Source of the DNA: Argyresthia goedartella
Lineage: Eukaryota; Arthropoda; Insecta; Lepidoptera; Argyresthiidae
Assembly (NCBI GenBank): GCA_949825045.1
Contig: OX463812.1
Coordinates: forward strand, 5,254,661 to 5,318,660
Length of the DNA stretch: 64,000 nucleotides
Direction of reading: 5' to 3'
Shown here: in pieces, positions 54,050-64,000 of the stretch
Layout of the letters: each line of letters starts with the position of its first letter
Position numbering within the stretch: position 1 is the stretch's first letter
Notes under the pieces: generated by a model
The model's database searches: none
The model's input: only the letters and a program-made list of their open reading frames with translations
What the model was told of the DNA's origin: nothing
Translations under genes and position numbers: made by a program

Positions 54050-54170
54050 AAAGAGCTCCGTGGTCTAGTGGGTTTCAATCTTGCTTCTCACAGAGGAGAT
54101 GCAGGTTCGATTCCTGACTATGTACCAATGGGTTAATTAATTTACCCTAAGTACTTTTACTACTTTTAAA
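54050..54170 (+). repeat. tRNA-derived SINE, plus-strand copy
   Basis: 'gagctccgtggtctagtggg' (A box), 'caggttcgattcctgac' (B box), then 'gggttaattaatttacccta'. Confidence 0.75.
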
Positions 54171-54287
54171 GAAATTTTCAAGAATATCGTAGTTTGTCAT
54201 TGTTGGTAATTTGGAATGTTTTTACATAGTAGCGAGGGTGGTGTGAGCAGTCTTGCGTTTCTATAATCTGATTTGAGGGTTCCGTAC

Positions 54288-54615
54288 CTGAAGGGTGCCT
54301 AACGGTACCCTTACTAAGCCTCCGCTTTCCGTCTGTCTGTCCGTCCGTCCATCCGTCACCGAGCTCTATCGGATCAACAGAAATAGGTAGAGAGCTGAAT
54401 TTTTCACAGAATGTGCATTTCCACCACTTCACCTCATAACATCATGATTCTATATCACCATAAATTTCGCTGCTCTTAATAACTTTGAGATGCCTCAGTC
54501 GGATTCACAGAGAACACATATATATTTTTTGGTTTGGTTTTATTATTTAGGATTTAATGGTAGAACCCTTCGTGTGCGAGTCCGACCAGCACTTGACCGT
54601 ATTTTTTTTTCAATC
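54288..54615 (+). repeat. Dispersed 'gggttccgtac' repeat, near-complete
   Basis: Starts 'agggttccgtacctgaaggg', passes a gtctgtctgtccgtccgtcc microsatellite and ends 'cgagtccgaccagcacttga' plus a T run. This order is seen in a repeat abundant in Lepidoptera. Non-coding. Confidence 0.7.
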
Positions 54616-54827
54616 GCTGCCGAAAAAAAATGCGGCAGTGATACCATTGTAAAATATATAATCGGACTCAGTAGTATATATTTAACCGTAAATAAAAGAC
54701 TCGTATCACTAAAACCGTATCTATTTCAAAGATGATGTTTACTATCTTATCCAAGAAAAGAATTTATAAAAACGACGGCGTTATACACATATTTTTTTCT
54801 CGAAACATCAATTGTATCAATTGGTTT

Positions 54828-54862
54828 TTACGTATCCACAACACTGTGTTGTGGATACGTAA
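54828..54862. repeat. Perfect 17-bp palindrome, 1-base centre
   Basis: TTACGTATCCACAACAC, T, then its exact complement. No gene lies on either side within several hundred bases, so a terminator role is not supported. Confidence 0.95.
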
Positions 54863-55079
54863 CTAATGTGACTAAAAAAAAGTCGTTTTCTAATTCTTAA
54901 TATACCTAACTATTTTGTCTGATAAGCGTTATGTTTTATATTAAAGCTCTGAGACAAAATAGAATCTTATAAGGCTCAAAGCGTTAACGGTTACAAGCAT
55001 GTCTTATGAACTCCACATGAATATATTTAAAAATGTTGTTAAAAATCACTTATGTAAAAAGGCTTAGTCAAATAGTCAA

Positions 55080-57640
55080 TAGTCAAATAGTGAAAGTACT
55101 TTATTACTGTAGATATTTACATATACTTAGCAAACGTCATTTTTTGCCTCTTCTCTACATTGGACCACTGTGGGAGAAGAAGGGCGTAGAAACTCCCACA
55201 GATTGATTTTTAGATCTCTTTTAAAAATAGGTTGTGCTTAACTAATACAAATATGAAAAATTTAATTGTTATGATTAATAAGCAGGAATAAATAATTACA
55301 AAATTATTAACAGCAAGGTCTGTGTTGAGCCAGATTAACCCCATACAGTCCTGTCATTTAAGTAATCTTGAACATTGTAATATCCCTTTTTCGACAAAGT
55401 TGCTTTAACATGCTTTTTAAATTGCTCAAGTGGCAATTTCAAAATCTCCAGAGGTATCTTATTGTAGTAGAGAATGCACTGACCCTTGAAAGAATTGCTA
55501 ACCTTCGCGAGTCTAAAACGGGGCGCACATAGTCTGTGATTATTTCTTAGGTAAACATTACAGCTATCGCTAAGTTTGGAAAATGTTGTAAGGTTCTTGC
55601 GTACATACATTATATTTTCGAAAATAAATTGACTAGCTACTGTTAGTATGTCAATTTCTTTAAAAAGCTCTCTTAAGGAGTCTGTTCGTTTTAAATTATA
55701 AATTGCTCGAATAGCTCTTTTCTGTAAAATAAAAATAGTTTGAATATCCGCTGCTTTCCCCCACAACAAGATACCATAGGACATCACACTATGAAAGTAA
55801 CTAAAATATACTAGCCTAGATGTAGCCACATCCGTGCTTTGTCTGATGTTCCTAACAGCGTAAGCCGCAGAACTTAATTTACCAGCCAATTTATCTATGT
55901 GGGGTCCCCACTGCAATTTGCTATCAATGGTTATTCCAAGAAACTTCGTATCATTTACTAATTCTAACGTGCTGTTGTCTAACACTAAACTGGTCTCAAC
56001 TTGCCTGACATTTGGAAGTGAGAATTTGATACACTTGGTTTTACCAGCGTTTAACAATAAATTATTAACTGTGAACCAATTCAAGGTTAAAGACAATACA
56101 CCATTAACATCATCAAATTCTCCTTTTTGTCTTTCAATTTTGAAGACCAGTGAAGTATCATCAGCAAACAACACTATGTCAGTTAATTTCTCCACCATGA
56201 AAGGCAGATCATTAATATATATACCAGGTATATATACCAGGAATAAGAAAGGGCCTAATATGGAACCTTGTGGAACGCCAATTTTAACACCCGATCCATC
56301 AGATTTTACGCCGTTAACTTCTGCCTTTTGAATTCTATTGCTTAGGTATGATCTTAGTAGATCCAACGCTTTATTTCTAACTCCGTAATGATTTAAATTA
56401 ATTAATAGCGTATTATGATCAACACAATCAAACGCCTTCGACAGGTCGCAAAAAACTCCGATAGCATCCTGTGCGGCCTCCCATGCAGAATAAATATGAG
56501 ATACAAGGGCAATACCTGCATCCGTAGTCGATTTACCCCTAGTGAAACCATATTGTTTAGCGTGGAGTTGTTTTGTACGGTTGAAGTGTGAGAGCATTTG
56601 ATTGAGTATAATCTTTTCAAATATTATACTTAGTGTTGGAAGAACAGATATTGGTCTGAAATTTGAAGGATCGCCCTTATCTCCCGATTTGAACAGCGGT
56701 ATAAGTTTACTGTGTTTCATGAGGTCTGGAAAAGCCCCATCGTCAACACATTTATTGAATATATAAGCTAAGTGTGGGGCTATAACTAGAATTACTGAAC
56801 CAATGACTTTGACTGATATACCCCACAGGTCTTCCGTATTTTTAAAGTTAAGTAATTTAAACGTTTTGACAATGTCCTGGGGATATAAATGATGAAATTT
56901 TAAATATACATTACTGACGCTAGTGTTATTTTTTAATAAAGTCTCTGCTTCAAATGGAGATGAATTTAGACGGTCCGTTGTGTGTACGGGTACATTGGTG
57001 AAGAATGTTTCAAAAGCTCGAGCAACATCAGCGTTAGATTTAACAACATCATCACCTATCTTTAGGCAGAAATCACTGTCCCTTGGTATAACTTTGTCAG
57101 TTTCGCGGTTTATTATTTGCCAAACTGTTTTCATTCTATTATTTGAATTTTGAATTTTTCTATTAATGTGTAAAGTTTTTGCAGTTCTACAAACCAACTT
57201 GAAAGTTTTGGAATATTTTTTAACATAGTCATGAAATTTTCGATCAAAGTTATAGGTTTTTTGATCATAAAGGTCATACAAGATAACTCTACTTTTACGA
57301 ATTCCAAACGTTGCCCAGTCATTAAATTTAGATTTACCGTTGTAGTCACTGACTTTCTTTAATTTAAAAACTTTATTGAATTCTGTCTGAATAATGTTGA
57401 AGAAGTCTGAGTAGATTTTGTTTGGGTTCTGTTCATTAAAATCCGGTACTGGCAAATTTATATCTAAGTCTATCTTACTACAAAATATCAGATTATGTAG
57501 AAGACAAGAAAGCTTGGGACGGTGTTTGCTCCAATTTTTGTAAAAATACGTATAAAGCTGGAGGTTTCTAGTCGCCTCTTTGCCTCCAGCATCTATGTAA
57601 AACATTGAGGTGACGGAATCCAAATTGAGTTCTATATTCC
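55080..57640 (-). mobile_element. LINE-C, largest copy, 5'-truncated
   Basis: Minus strand, Jockey-like. A 762-codon RT frame (57,623-55,335) and a 3' UTR of about 250 bases end in a TTTGACTA-type tail (55,070-55,098). The endonuclease is absent. Other copies are at 1,072, 31,027, 49,428 and 52,258; 60,600-61,400 is a relative. Confidence 0.92.
55335..57623 (-). CDS. LINE-C reverse transcriptase, open but 5'-truncated
   Basis: 762 codons without a stop. RT blocks: LIPLFKSGDKGDPSNFRPIS (about 305-325), KQYGFTRGKSTTDAG, AIGVFCDLSKAFDCVDH (catalytic Asp, about 400), IGVPQGSILGPFLFLVY (about 455) and IVLFADDTSLVF (catalytic AspAsp, about 490). Thumb: TKFLGITIDSKLQW; C-terminus: FHSVMSYGILLWG and GYYNVQDYLNDRTVWG. 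Between LFLVY and INDLPF five extra residues (IPGIY) are present, encoded by a tandem duplication at about 56,215-56,243, so palm folding may be impaired. Likely young because no stop has appeared. Confidence 0.9.
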   Translation of the reverse strand: MDSVTSMFYIDAGGKEATRNLQLYTYFYKNWSKHRPKLSCLLHNLIFCSKIDLDINLPVPDFNEQNPNKIYSDFFNIIQTEFNKVFKLKKVSDYNGKSKFNDWATFGIRKSRVILYDLYDQKTYNFDRKFHDYVKKYSKTFKLVCRTAKTLHINRKIQNSNNRMKTVWQIINRETDKVIPRDSDFCLKIGDDVVKSNADVARAFETFFTNVPVHTTDRLNSSPFEAETLLKNNTSVSNVYLKFHHLYPQDIVKTFKLLNFKNTEDLWGISVKVIGSVILVIAPHLAYIFNKCVDDGAFPDLMKHSKLIPLFKSGDKGDPSNFRPISVLPTLSIIFEKIILNQMLSHFNRTKQLHAKQYGFTRGKSTTDAGIALVSHIYSAWEAAQDAIGVFCDLSKAFDCVDHNTLLINLNHYGVRNKALDLLRSYLSNRIQKAEVNGVKSDGSGVKIGVPQGSILGPFLFLVYIPGIYINDLPFMVEKLTDIVLFADDTSLVFKIERQKGEFDDVNGVLSLTLNWFTVNNLLLNAGKTKCIKFSLPNVRQVETSLVLDNSTLELVNDTKFLGITIDSKLQWGPHIDKLAGKLSSAAYAVRNIRQSTDVATSRLVYFSYFHSVMSYGILLWGKAADIQTIFILQKRAIRAIYNLKRTDSLRELFKEIDILTVASQFIFENIMYVRKNLTTFSKLSDSCNVYLRNNHRLCAPRFRLAKVSNSFKGQCILYYNKIPLEILKLPLEQFKKHVKATLSKKGYYNVQDYLNDRTVWG

Positions 57641-58646
57641 CTATATCTTAAATATGTGTTAGTTTAAGATTTGACATTCTCCAAATGTAACCTATATGTT
57701 TCTTATGGAAACAAACTCTTTTTTATTTTATTTTTATTTTTTAAAAGATGCAACACTTTTCGTCCCTCAATGCAACAATCTGATACCCAAAGAGTTATTA
57801 AATAAAATATTTTTATTTACACTTGTATTTTGGTTATTTTTTATTTAGAATACTGCTTTTTTTTTAGAATACAAATCATAGGACTGTGCTGTTAATTTTA
57901 ATATTAGATATGTCACTGCTCTTAGCCATACGTTTACGCAAAGGCAGTTCGCTATTTTCATCTTTAGTCTTGATATATGTGCACGCGATTCTCGTAAAAC
58001 CAAATCTAGGTTTCTTCTTTCAGCTAAAGACTGTTCTTTACCTACATCTTTCTTATCCTCACTAGTGCTCCACTAAATTGACTGTAACGTGTGTGTTTAG
58101 AACTGTCCTTTCACTGTGCTTCGGCTAATATATTATGTTAATCGAAGATCGTGCTTTTAATCATCACTGCTTTGCATCCCATATCTACTAGTTATCGCAA
58201 TCAGGCAAGGAGCGCAAGGATAAATACACCACCTAATTTACTCTATATATCACACACTTAAGTCAGTTGCACTCGGCGCGGCTCCTAGTCTCCGCTCGTC
58301 CAGTGTGGACGCACCATTTGTCATCATTTTTTTCTGCAGATGACTTAGAATTTGATTGTACCTATGGAGGAAATTGACATGTTATAAGTATTTCACATTC
58401 GTGAACGTGCTCAAACTATGACATGAATGGGAAATATACATATTTGGTATTATAAATAAAGCTCATGGTAACCACTAACATATTTGCATAAAAATTTCAA
58501 TGGTGAGCATTACAGCTTGAGGGTCGTGAAAACAGCACAAAACAGGCACATAGCCGTCTCAGTGTACGAACAAAACGAAATACTTTCCGGGGAATAGGGA
58601 TAACATAGGTATTTGATATATATTTGATATATTTGAAATAAATCGT

Positions 58647-58913
58647 GTGGAAAATACAAAGTACTATAATATATTGACGGTCAAGTGCGAGATTTGGATT
58701 TATCATCTATTTCAAAGAACATTTAAAAGAAATTTAAATAATCCCGAAATAGTCTATGATAAAACCGTTCATTCATTTGATACATATCTTTGCAAATTTT
58801 ACACGAAAAATAGTTTGCTTGCTGCTACTCATATTAGGGGGTTATTAGTTAATGGCAAGCAAGTAAGGGGTTATAGAGTAAATTATATATTTAAAGCTGA
58901 TAGAGTTATTTAA
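58647..58913 (+). other. Unrecognised 88-codon open frame
   Basis: AT-rich open frame with KYYNILTVKCEIWIYHLFQR, NNPEIVYDKTVHSFDTYL and a basic end RGLLVNGKQVRGYRVNYIF. It reads more like a protein than the shadow frames around it. I do not recognise a family. No promoter, splice or TE context is evident. 57,640-58,640 holds nothing recognised. Confidence 0.3.
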
Positions 58914-59027
58914 ATGATTTAATAAATATATTTTTTTTATATTTAGGATTGACATTGTATATGTAATAGTTGCACACCAACTCTCGGATGGTGAATATGT
59001 TGATACTTATGCATACCACAATTCACA

Positions 59028-59150
59028 ATTCACACAATTCTTTATTACACAGAACATTACAACAATTCATTATACACGAAATGAAAAGGCAAAGGCGAGC
59101 TTATCTTTCAACAGAGATTTCTTCCAGCAAATCTTTCAGCAACCTGATCA
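59028..59150 (-). mobile_element. LINE-X 3' UTR fragment
   Basis: 'cacaattctttattacacag' tail, 'aaggcgagcttatc', hairpin at 59,103-59,118 with one mismatch, 'tttcttccagcaaat'. Confidence 0.8.
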
Positions 59151-59499
59151 AATAGGTTTTATAGTGAAAGTTCCTTAGAAGTTCTTAGTATCCCATTGTG
59201 ACTGTGACCCTGTAGACTTATGTAATGGTGCACCCATTATCAATAAACACTTCGAGAAACAAGGCGACGTGATGGCAAACCCTTGTTAGTCTAAGTACCA
59301 GTTACACACAGTTTATGTACTGATCGACCGATATACCCATAGTCAATTCTGAGATACATTGGTATTACAGTTATGTTGCGGGTAAATTGATAAGAAACAC
59401 AACTGATAAAAGAAACTCATGAAGATCCTTTGTCTGCTCCCTGGGCCCCTATAAACATAGTTAGGAAACCTCCTATTTTTGGCCCAAAACATGTTAAAT

Positions 59500-60105
59500 T
59501 CTAAGTTGTGCGTTTGTAAGGCACACAAGGTCCGAAATAGCCCGCCTGCTGAATTAATGTCAAACCCAAAGAAGGTTTCGGCCCCTACGCAGATACTGTC
59601 TATGGATTTAATTGGTTACCCTTACCCTGGAGTTATTCCGGTCATTTATGTATTCTATCTATAGTGGATATGTTCTCAAAGTTTGTTTGGCTCCATCCTC
59701 TTAAGCAGGTGACTTTAAGGACTATCATTAAATTCTTGGGAGAACTCTTGAAGGACGGGGTGCCAAATTGTATAGTAGCAGATAATGGGGATCAATTTGT
59801 CTCTCGGGAATCAGGAAGTACAAGTGCCTAAAATCTTTACAAACTACGTGTATTTTCCCAAGAACAACACCATTGAACGTTATAATAGAACCATTGAAAC
59901 CGGAATTAGTTCCTTGTGTGAATCTGATCACCGAAATTGGACGAAGAATCTTGGGAGGATTCAAACAGCTGTAAATTTTAATATAAATACAGCCCACGGC
60001 CTTACCCCATTCTTTGTGATGCACGGTAGAGAACAAATTTTAGACGGCCGTTTTCATAATCTAGATAATTACTCTCAGGTAGTAGATAGCCAGCGATCTT
60101 AGTAA
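59500..60105 (+). pseudogene. Ty3/gypsy-type integrase relic
   Basis: Pieces: VCKAHKVRNSPPAELMSNPKKV and ILSMDLIGYPYPG (first catalytic Asp, about 59,606), VADNGDQFVS across shifted frames (second Asp, about 59,780), then TNYVYFPKNNTIERYNRTIETGISSLCESDHRNWTKNL (catalytic Glu, about 59,876). It ends HGLTPFFVMHGREQILDGR (integrase tail). Several stops, and no LTR found nearby. Confidence 0.8.
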
Positions 60106-60130
60106 GCACACCACTCACTCTAACTAACCG

Positions 60131-60177
60131 CATCAAAGACGGTAGCTAATATTACGAATTAACTACCGTCTTTGATG
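60131..60177. repeat. 15-bp inverted repeat, 17-base loop
   Basis: CATCAAAGACGGTAG (60,131-60,145) and its exact complement (60,163-60,177), 26 bases after the integrase relic. The rest to 60,600 has no gene. Confidence 0.9.
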
Positions 60178-60599
60178 AGATTCAACAACAATTTTTTAAA
60201 GCCTACCAGAAGAACTCCGCCCGGGACAACCTCCAACGTCATGTTAGCGATATCTTTTAATATTTACTTATACTAGACGCCCTGTGCTGGCCCGTGGCTT
60301 TCATAACTAGAATAACCCAGCTGCATTTCTACCTGTTCATGTCGCAAGAGGCGACTAAAGGATTAAAACAGTATTAAACACATTACACCTGGTTTTGTAG
60401 CTGCCTGGGTGCTTTAGGGTTGACTAGTGTTAGGACTAGAGTTAATCTTCTTTCCCCTTCTTTAAGGTTTATTTCTTTTTTCCTTTTCGGGAAATGTACT
60501 AGCTAATGGCAGGATCCGCACATTGATGCTGCCGTTCTTTCTTTTTGCGTGAAAAAGGAAACGGCAGATGGCGATTACTTAATGTTACAACTAGTTCAG

Positions 60600-61400
60600 T
60601 TCAGTTTAAAGATTTTTATTCATAATAGAACAAAAATTGAGACTTAATGAACGTCATAACTTAATCAAGCATAATATAACAGGAAATAGGTGCCTAATTA
60701 TTAGTACAAAATATATAGGGTGCATTGAACTGGTTTAATGCCAGATATCGGTGTGTTGTAAAAAGTCATTAATTTTGTAGTAGGCTTTTGTCTACAAAAT
60801 GTGGTTTATACATTTTTTGAATCGAGCTTCAGTTAAGTTTTGTATTTCTTGTGGAATTTTATTTTAGAAGCGTATATAAAATAACTATTAACTGTTGTAA
60901 GTCTGAACATTGGAAAATAAAGTTTATGTTTATATCTAGTTAGCACATTGTGGCGACTATCAATGGTTTTGAAGCTACTGATATTTTTCCTCACAAACAT
61001 TATGTTTTCATAGATATATTGACTTGCAATGTTAGGATGTTGGTTTCTTTGAAAAAATCTCTCAGATACTCTCTTCTGCAAGATGAAGATGATCTCAATG
61101 TCAGCAGCTCGTCCCCAAAGTAGTATGCCGTAGGACGTAATGCTATGGAAATAACCAAAATATACAAGCCTAGCAGTTGCAAAGTCAGTCAATTCCCTGA
61201 TTCTTTTAACTGCATATGCATATGAAGTGCGCCAGCAACTGGCCCAATATAATCATCTCAAATATTTTACTCAATTCTGGTAGAACCTAGACTGGTCTAA
61301 AATTTGTGGGGTCACCCCTAACGCTGCTTTTAAATAAGATCACATTAGTTAGGCTGTGATAAAAACTAGCATTTTCAGTTCCAAAGCTTTCTCACTTCTT
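60600..61400 (-). pseudogene. LINE-C-related fragment, minus strand
   Basis: TDFATARLVYFGYFHSITSYGILLWGRAADIEIIFILQKR (61,192-61,070) matches the C-terminal part of LINE-C RT (VATSRLVYFSYFHSVMSYGILLWGKAADIQ). The remainder is frameshifted: YENIMFVRKNISSFK follows. Diverged clearly from LINE-C, so a sister subfamily. Confidence 0.8.
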
Positions 61401-61726
61401 CAACTTTGTATTTATAAAAGATACTTACTACGTACTTTGCAACAAAAAAATGTGCTTTACTAAGAAAGATTTTAAAGGTTTGTTTGTTTTATTTTAGAAC
61501 AGTCGTCGGAATTCGAAAAGGGAAGAACGAGTTTCGAGTTACCCTTTGAATTTAAAACCGGATCTTTTCAAGTATTTATCATCTATTTAGTGAGAGTTGA
61601 TAAGTAACGTCAACTCAGTATAATAGGCATCGCTTACCGCAGTACGCATACAGTTTGGGGGTACAAATAAGAATGGAAAAGTAGAAGTGAAAAGTAAAAA
61701 GTAGTAGTTTTGTGACTGATACATAA

Positions 61727-61868
61727 TGCCCCCGTAGCACGTTGACCGAGGGGGGTGTAGCGACGCGGGAAAGTGAGCGACAAGAGTGCTTACTATTTCG
61801 TGCGTATGGCTCTGTCTCTCACTTTCGCTCATCGCTACACCCTGCGGGTTTAAACATGCTATGGGTGT
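61727..61868. mobile_element. Small fold-back insertion in R3
   Basis: The inner arms 'gggtgtagcga' and 'tcgctacaccc' are perfect. The outer ends 'cccccgtagca' / 'tgctatgggtgtg' pair imperfectly. It is absent at the equivalent spot in copy 1 (13,566). Confidence 0.65.
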
Positions 61869-62063
61869 GGAGGGCATTAAAACTCGAGAGTAGGCGAGTT
61901 TTATAATAACATTACTCGAGAGTTTTAATGCCTAATTATGTACAGTTACATACACTAGTTTATCTACACACATATCATAACTTATCTTTGATGTGTTGCA
62001 GGAAGCACATATTCGACCGGCATTGTGGCATCAATATTCAGATAAGATATGAGTTTTCACCAA

Positions 62064-62435
62064 GTAGTAAATCAAATCAAATCAAATCAAATCATTTATA
62101 GCAAGAAGGCAAAATAATGTACTTTACAAGTCAAACACTTAATTAAGTCTCATATACATGGAAAAAATAAAAAATAATTCAAATATTATCAACTAAACTA
62201 ATGAGTACATTGATTGAGTACTGATTTGAGTTTGAAAAAGGAAATTTCTCCTTCAAGTGGTGATTCATGGCTGAATCTCGCAAAAAAAAATGATACTCCA
62301 TGAACTCTACCAGTGCTTTGGAAATACGCCCGTCAGAGAAGATAGCACCAAGAAACTCTACGGGGATGTAATTTTTTCAATTTTCGCCAATTTTTTTTAC
62401 ACAATGTACGATATAAAAAAGTATATCATTATGCT
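62064..62435 (-). mobile_element. 5'-truncated LINE end with (ATTTG)n tail, in R3
   Basis: A CAAAT tandem at 62,068-62,094 (the 3' tail on the minus strand) is followed by a minus-strand frame reading VEFLGAIFSDGRISKALVEF and SAMNHHLKEKFPFSNSNQYS. Absent from R3 copy 1, so it is an insertion. Family not recognised. Confidence 0.6.
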
Positions 62436-63009
62436 AGTCCTAACCTGCGGTTTTCGGACGCAGTAAAGATGGTTTGTGATACGTGTGTAGATAAAACATT
62501 TATTTGCCTTGCAAGTAAGTGTGATAAAACATGAAGATATATGTTTCGATATTATATACAATGTCTAGATGAAACATGGCGGATCCCAAACTAGGCATGG
62601 ACTGTTGTATGTGATCCTTAAACAAACAATATGGTTTATATTATAGGTACCTAGAAGGTAGGGATAAAAGTAATTTAAGTTAATGTTAAATAATTTTTGC
62701 ATAAGTAAATAATTTAAAATTGAATTCATCCTTGAACTATTGGAAGAGACACTAAGTTTTTACAATCTCTTTTGTTTCCTGAAAGGGATTGTATGCGAAA
62801 TTAAAAGCTGGGAAATGGCTAGCAAATACGGTCCTGGCATTTGGGTACTACTGAACGGGGGCATCTCTTATTCACTTGGACAGCACAGGCAGGAGACGCG
62901 GTGAAGGCTCTGTGGTCTGTAATTAGGCTTTGTAGATGTACAACTGTCTCACAGTCAAAACTCTAGCTTCTCGAAAAAGTAAGTCGGTGGGAAAAAGTCA
63001 AGGTTTAAG

Positions 63010-63460
63010 AACTTTCACTCTCTCAGGAGACTCCAGCTGTTTTTGACTCGACAGACCAAGAAAACCCTCGCTCAATCTCTCCTTCTACCCCTCATCGATT
63101 ATACTGATGTCTGCTGGGTCAGTGCTAATGAAGAACTACTGAATAAACTCTATAGACTTCAAAATCTTGGGATCCGGTTCATCTTCGGGCTGCGTAAATT
63201 TGACGATGTATCACAACATCGCAGGCAGTTGAAGTAGCTGTCGATCTGTCTTCGCCGGGATTTTCAGATTCTCAATTTCCTTTAAAATATTCTTTGGAAT
63301 CAACGCTATCCAAGCTTCTTACTTCTTTATCCAACACCGTTTGCAGCGGCTTCGGAGATATCACATAGATAATAATGAATTTTACATACAAGTTTACGTG
63401 GTTTTCTAAAAGAGATCTCTTGTTGGAGATAAGCTCGCCCTTTTATGCTATTAATATACT
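63010..63460 (+). mobile_element. LINE-X, RT fragment fused to 3' UTR
   Basis: LLLPLIDYTDVCWVSANEELLNKLYRLQNLGIRFIFGLRKFDDVSQHRRQ matches 36,280-36,170. Then the coding region breaks and the UTR with the hairpin follows (63,415-63,430, with one U-G pair). An internal deletion removed the C-terminal 80 or so codons. Confidence 0.8.
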
Positions 63461-63689
63461 ATTATCATTACAATATGTTGTTTGTATGCAATAAATAAAA
63501 TAATATCTAACAAATTCTATAATTTTTCATATTGTGGCTAGGGCTTTAAATTTCTCGCCATATTTTGATTCTCGAAATTCAAAATATTTATTTTATGTAT
63601 TAAAACATATATAAAATAAATACAAATAAATGAAATATGAAAAAATAAATAAAAACTAAGTATACTTAGAGCCTATATGATCGGGTTGA

Positions 63690-64000
63690 GGGGCTCGACG
63701 TTAAAGAGCTCAGAATTTTAACTGATGGTTAAAAAACTGAAGCAGGCACTGGTTCAGGCACCTTCTCGGAGGACCTAAACATCAAGATAGCCATTCCACT
63801 GGGTGCCCATAATACTGTCTTTCAAGCTGAATGCATGGGCATCATCTCGGCCGCTAATGCCATAGCATCCAGAAAGGTAAGAGATTCCTCCATTTGAATC
63901 CTCTCGGATAGCATGGCCGTCTTACAAGCCCTAAATAGCAACACTATTAACTCAGGGCTTATCTGCGAGTGTCACAAACGACTAATGGAGGTATGTCAAC
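63690..64000 (+). pseudogene. RNase H domain of an R1/LOA-like LINE, cut by the window edge
   Basis: ILTDG (first acidic residue) is followed by a stop, then TGSGTFSEDLNIKIAIPLGAHNTVFQAECMGI (catalytic Glu) and, after another stop, ILSDSMAVLQALNSNTINSGL (third Asp) and CHKRLMEVC. Same type as the RNase H end at 50,859-51,488. It continues past 64,000. Confidence 0.8.

Larger units (their letters stand above)
61700..62500 (+). repeat. Repeat R3, copy 2, with two insertions
   Basis: Matches 13,500-13,990. Relative to copy 1 it carries a fold-back insertion at about 61,727-61,868 and a LINE tail at about 62,064-62,435. The 19-bp inverted repeat is perfect here (61,873-61,891 and 61,914-61,932). 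Confidence 0.75.

Noticed and set aside
54060..54125. A tRNA gene
   Set aside because: A and B boxes are present but acceptor and anticodon stems do not pair, and the same head occurs with SINE bodies elsewhere.
54828..54862. Rho-independent terminator
   Set aside because: No prokaryotic gene context and a 1-base centre cannot make a normal RNA loop.

Overview
The window is AT-rich eukaryotic DNA, almost certainly from a moth or butterfly. The evidence is the mix of repeats: a maT-type (DD37D) mariner, RTE, Jockey-like and R1-like LINEs, tRNA-derived SINEs, and a dispersed repeat ending in a 'cgagtccgaccagcacttgaccg' type signature that is very common in Lepidoptera. I find no complete host gene, no rRNA, no functional tRNA gene and no CRISPR. 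One possible host exon (43,100-43,215, minus) is weak. The window reads as a graveyard of nested transposable elements (TEs) with a few young, near-intact members.

Layout: 0.5-0.9 kb probable LTR; 1.07-1.38 kb LINE-C tail that cuts off a minus-strand copia (1.38-5.11 kb), which itself sits in the 5' end of a degenerate mariner (to 6.17 kb); 8.2-9.5 kb LINE-D; 10-10.9 kb LINE-X; 12.05-13.29 kb dispersed repeats and a helicase relic; 14.5-16.95 kb LINE-A with an open RT frame; 17.1-26.6 kb LINE-B, split by a maT transposon (18,040-19,522) and by an OTU-protease LINE (21,057-25,931); 27.4-29.2 kb mariner carrying a 592-bp TIR element; 31.14-34.60 kb full-length RTE with target-site duplication (TSD) inside a LINE-C tail; 35.5-36.6 kb LINE-X; 36,644-38,792 hAT with 8-bp TSD; 39.2 kb fold-back element; 39.5-44.5 kb SINEs; 45.0-45.6 kb RTE end; 49-50 kb inverted repeat with a 16-bp minisatellite; 50.0-52.3 kb LINE-E interrupted by an RNase H fragment; 55.08-57.64 kb LINE-C; 59.5-60.1 kb Ty3/gypsy-like integrase relic; 60.8-63.4 kb LINE fragments and fold-back repeats; 63.7-64.0 kb RNase H domain running off the edge.

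Insertion order can be read from TSDs. LINE-B was hit by maT (TA duplication exactly inside the RT GSILG motif) and by the OTU LINE (26-bp duplication inside the endonuclease). Both invaders were later hit by 5'-truncated LINE-X fragments. The most notable items are the LINE with two OTU cysteine-protease units in tandem, the maT element with an intact 351-codon transposase, a covarying RNA hairpin at the 3' end of dispersed LINE-X copies, and several perfect 15-19 bp inverted repeats, one of which marks an internal deletion in the OTU LINE. LINE-A, -B, -C, -D, -E and -X are my working names for families seen here.
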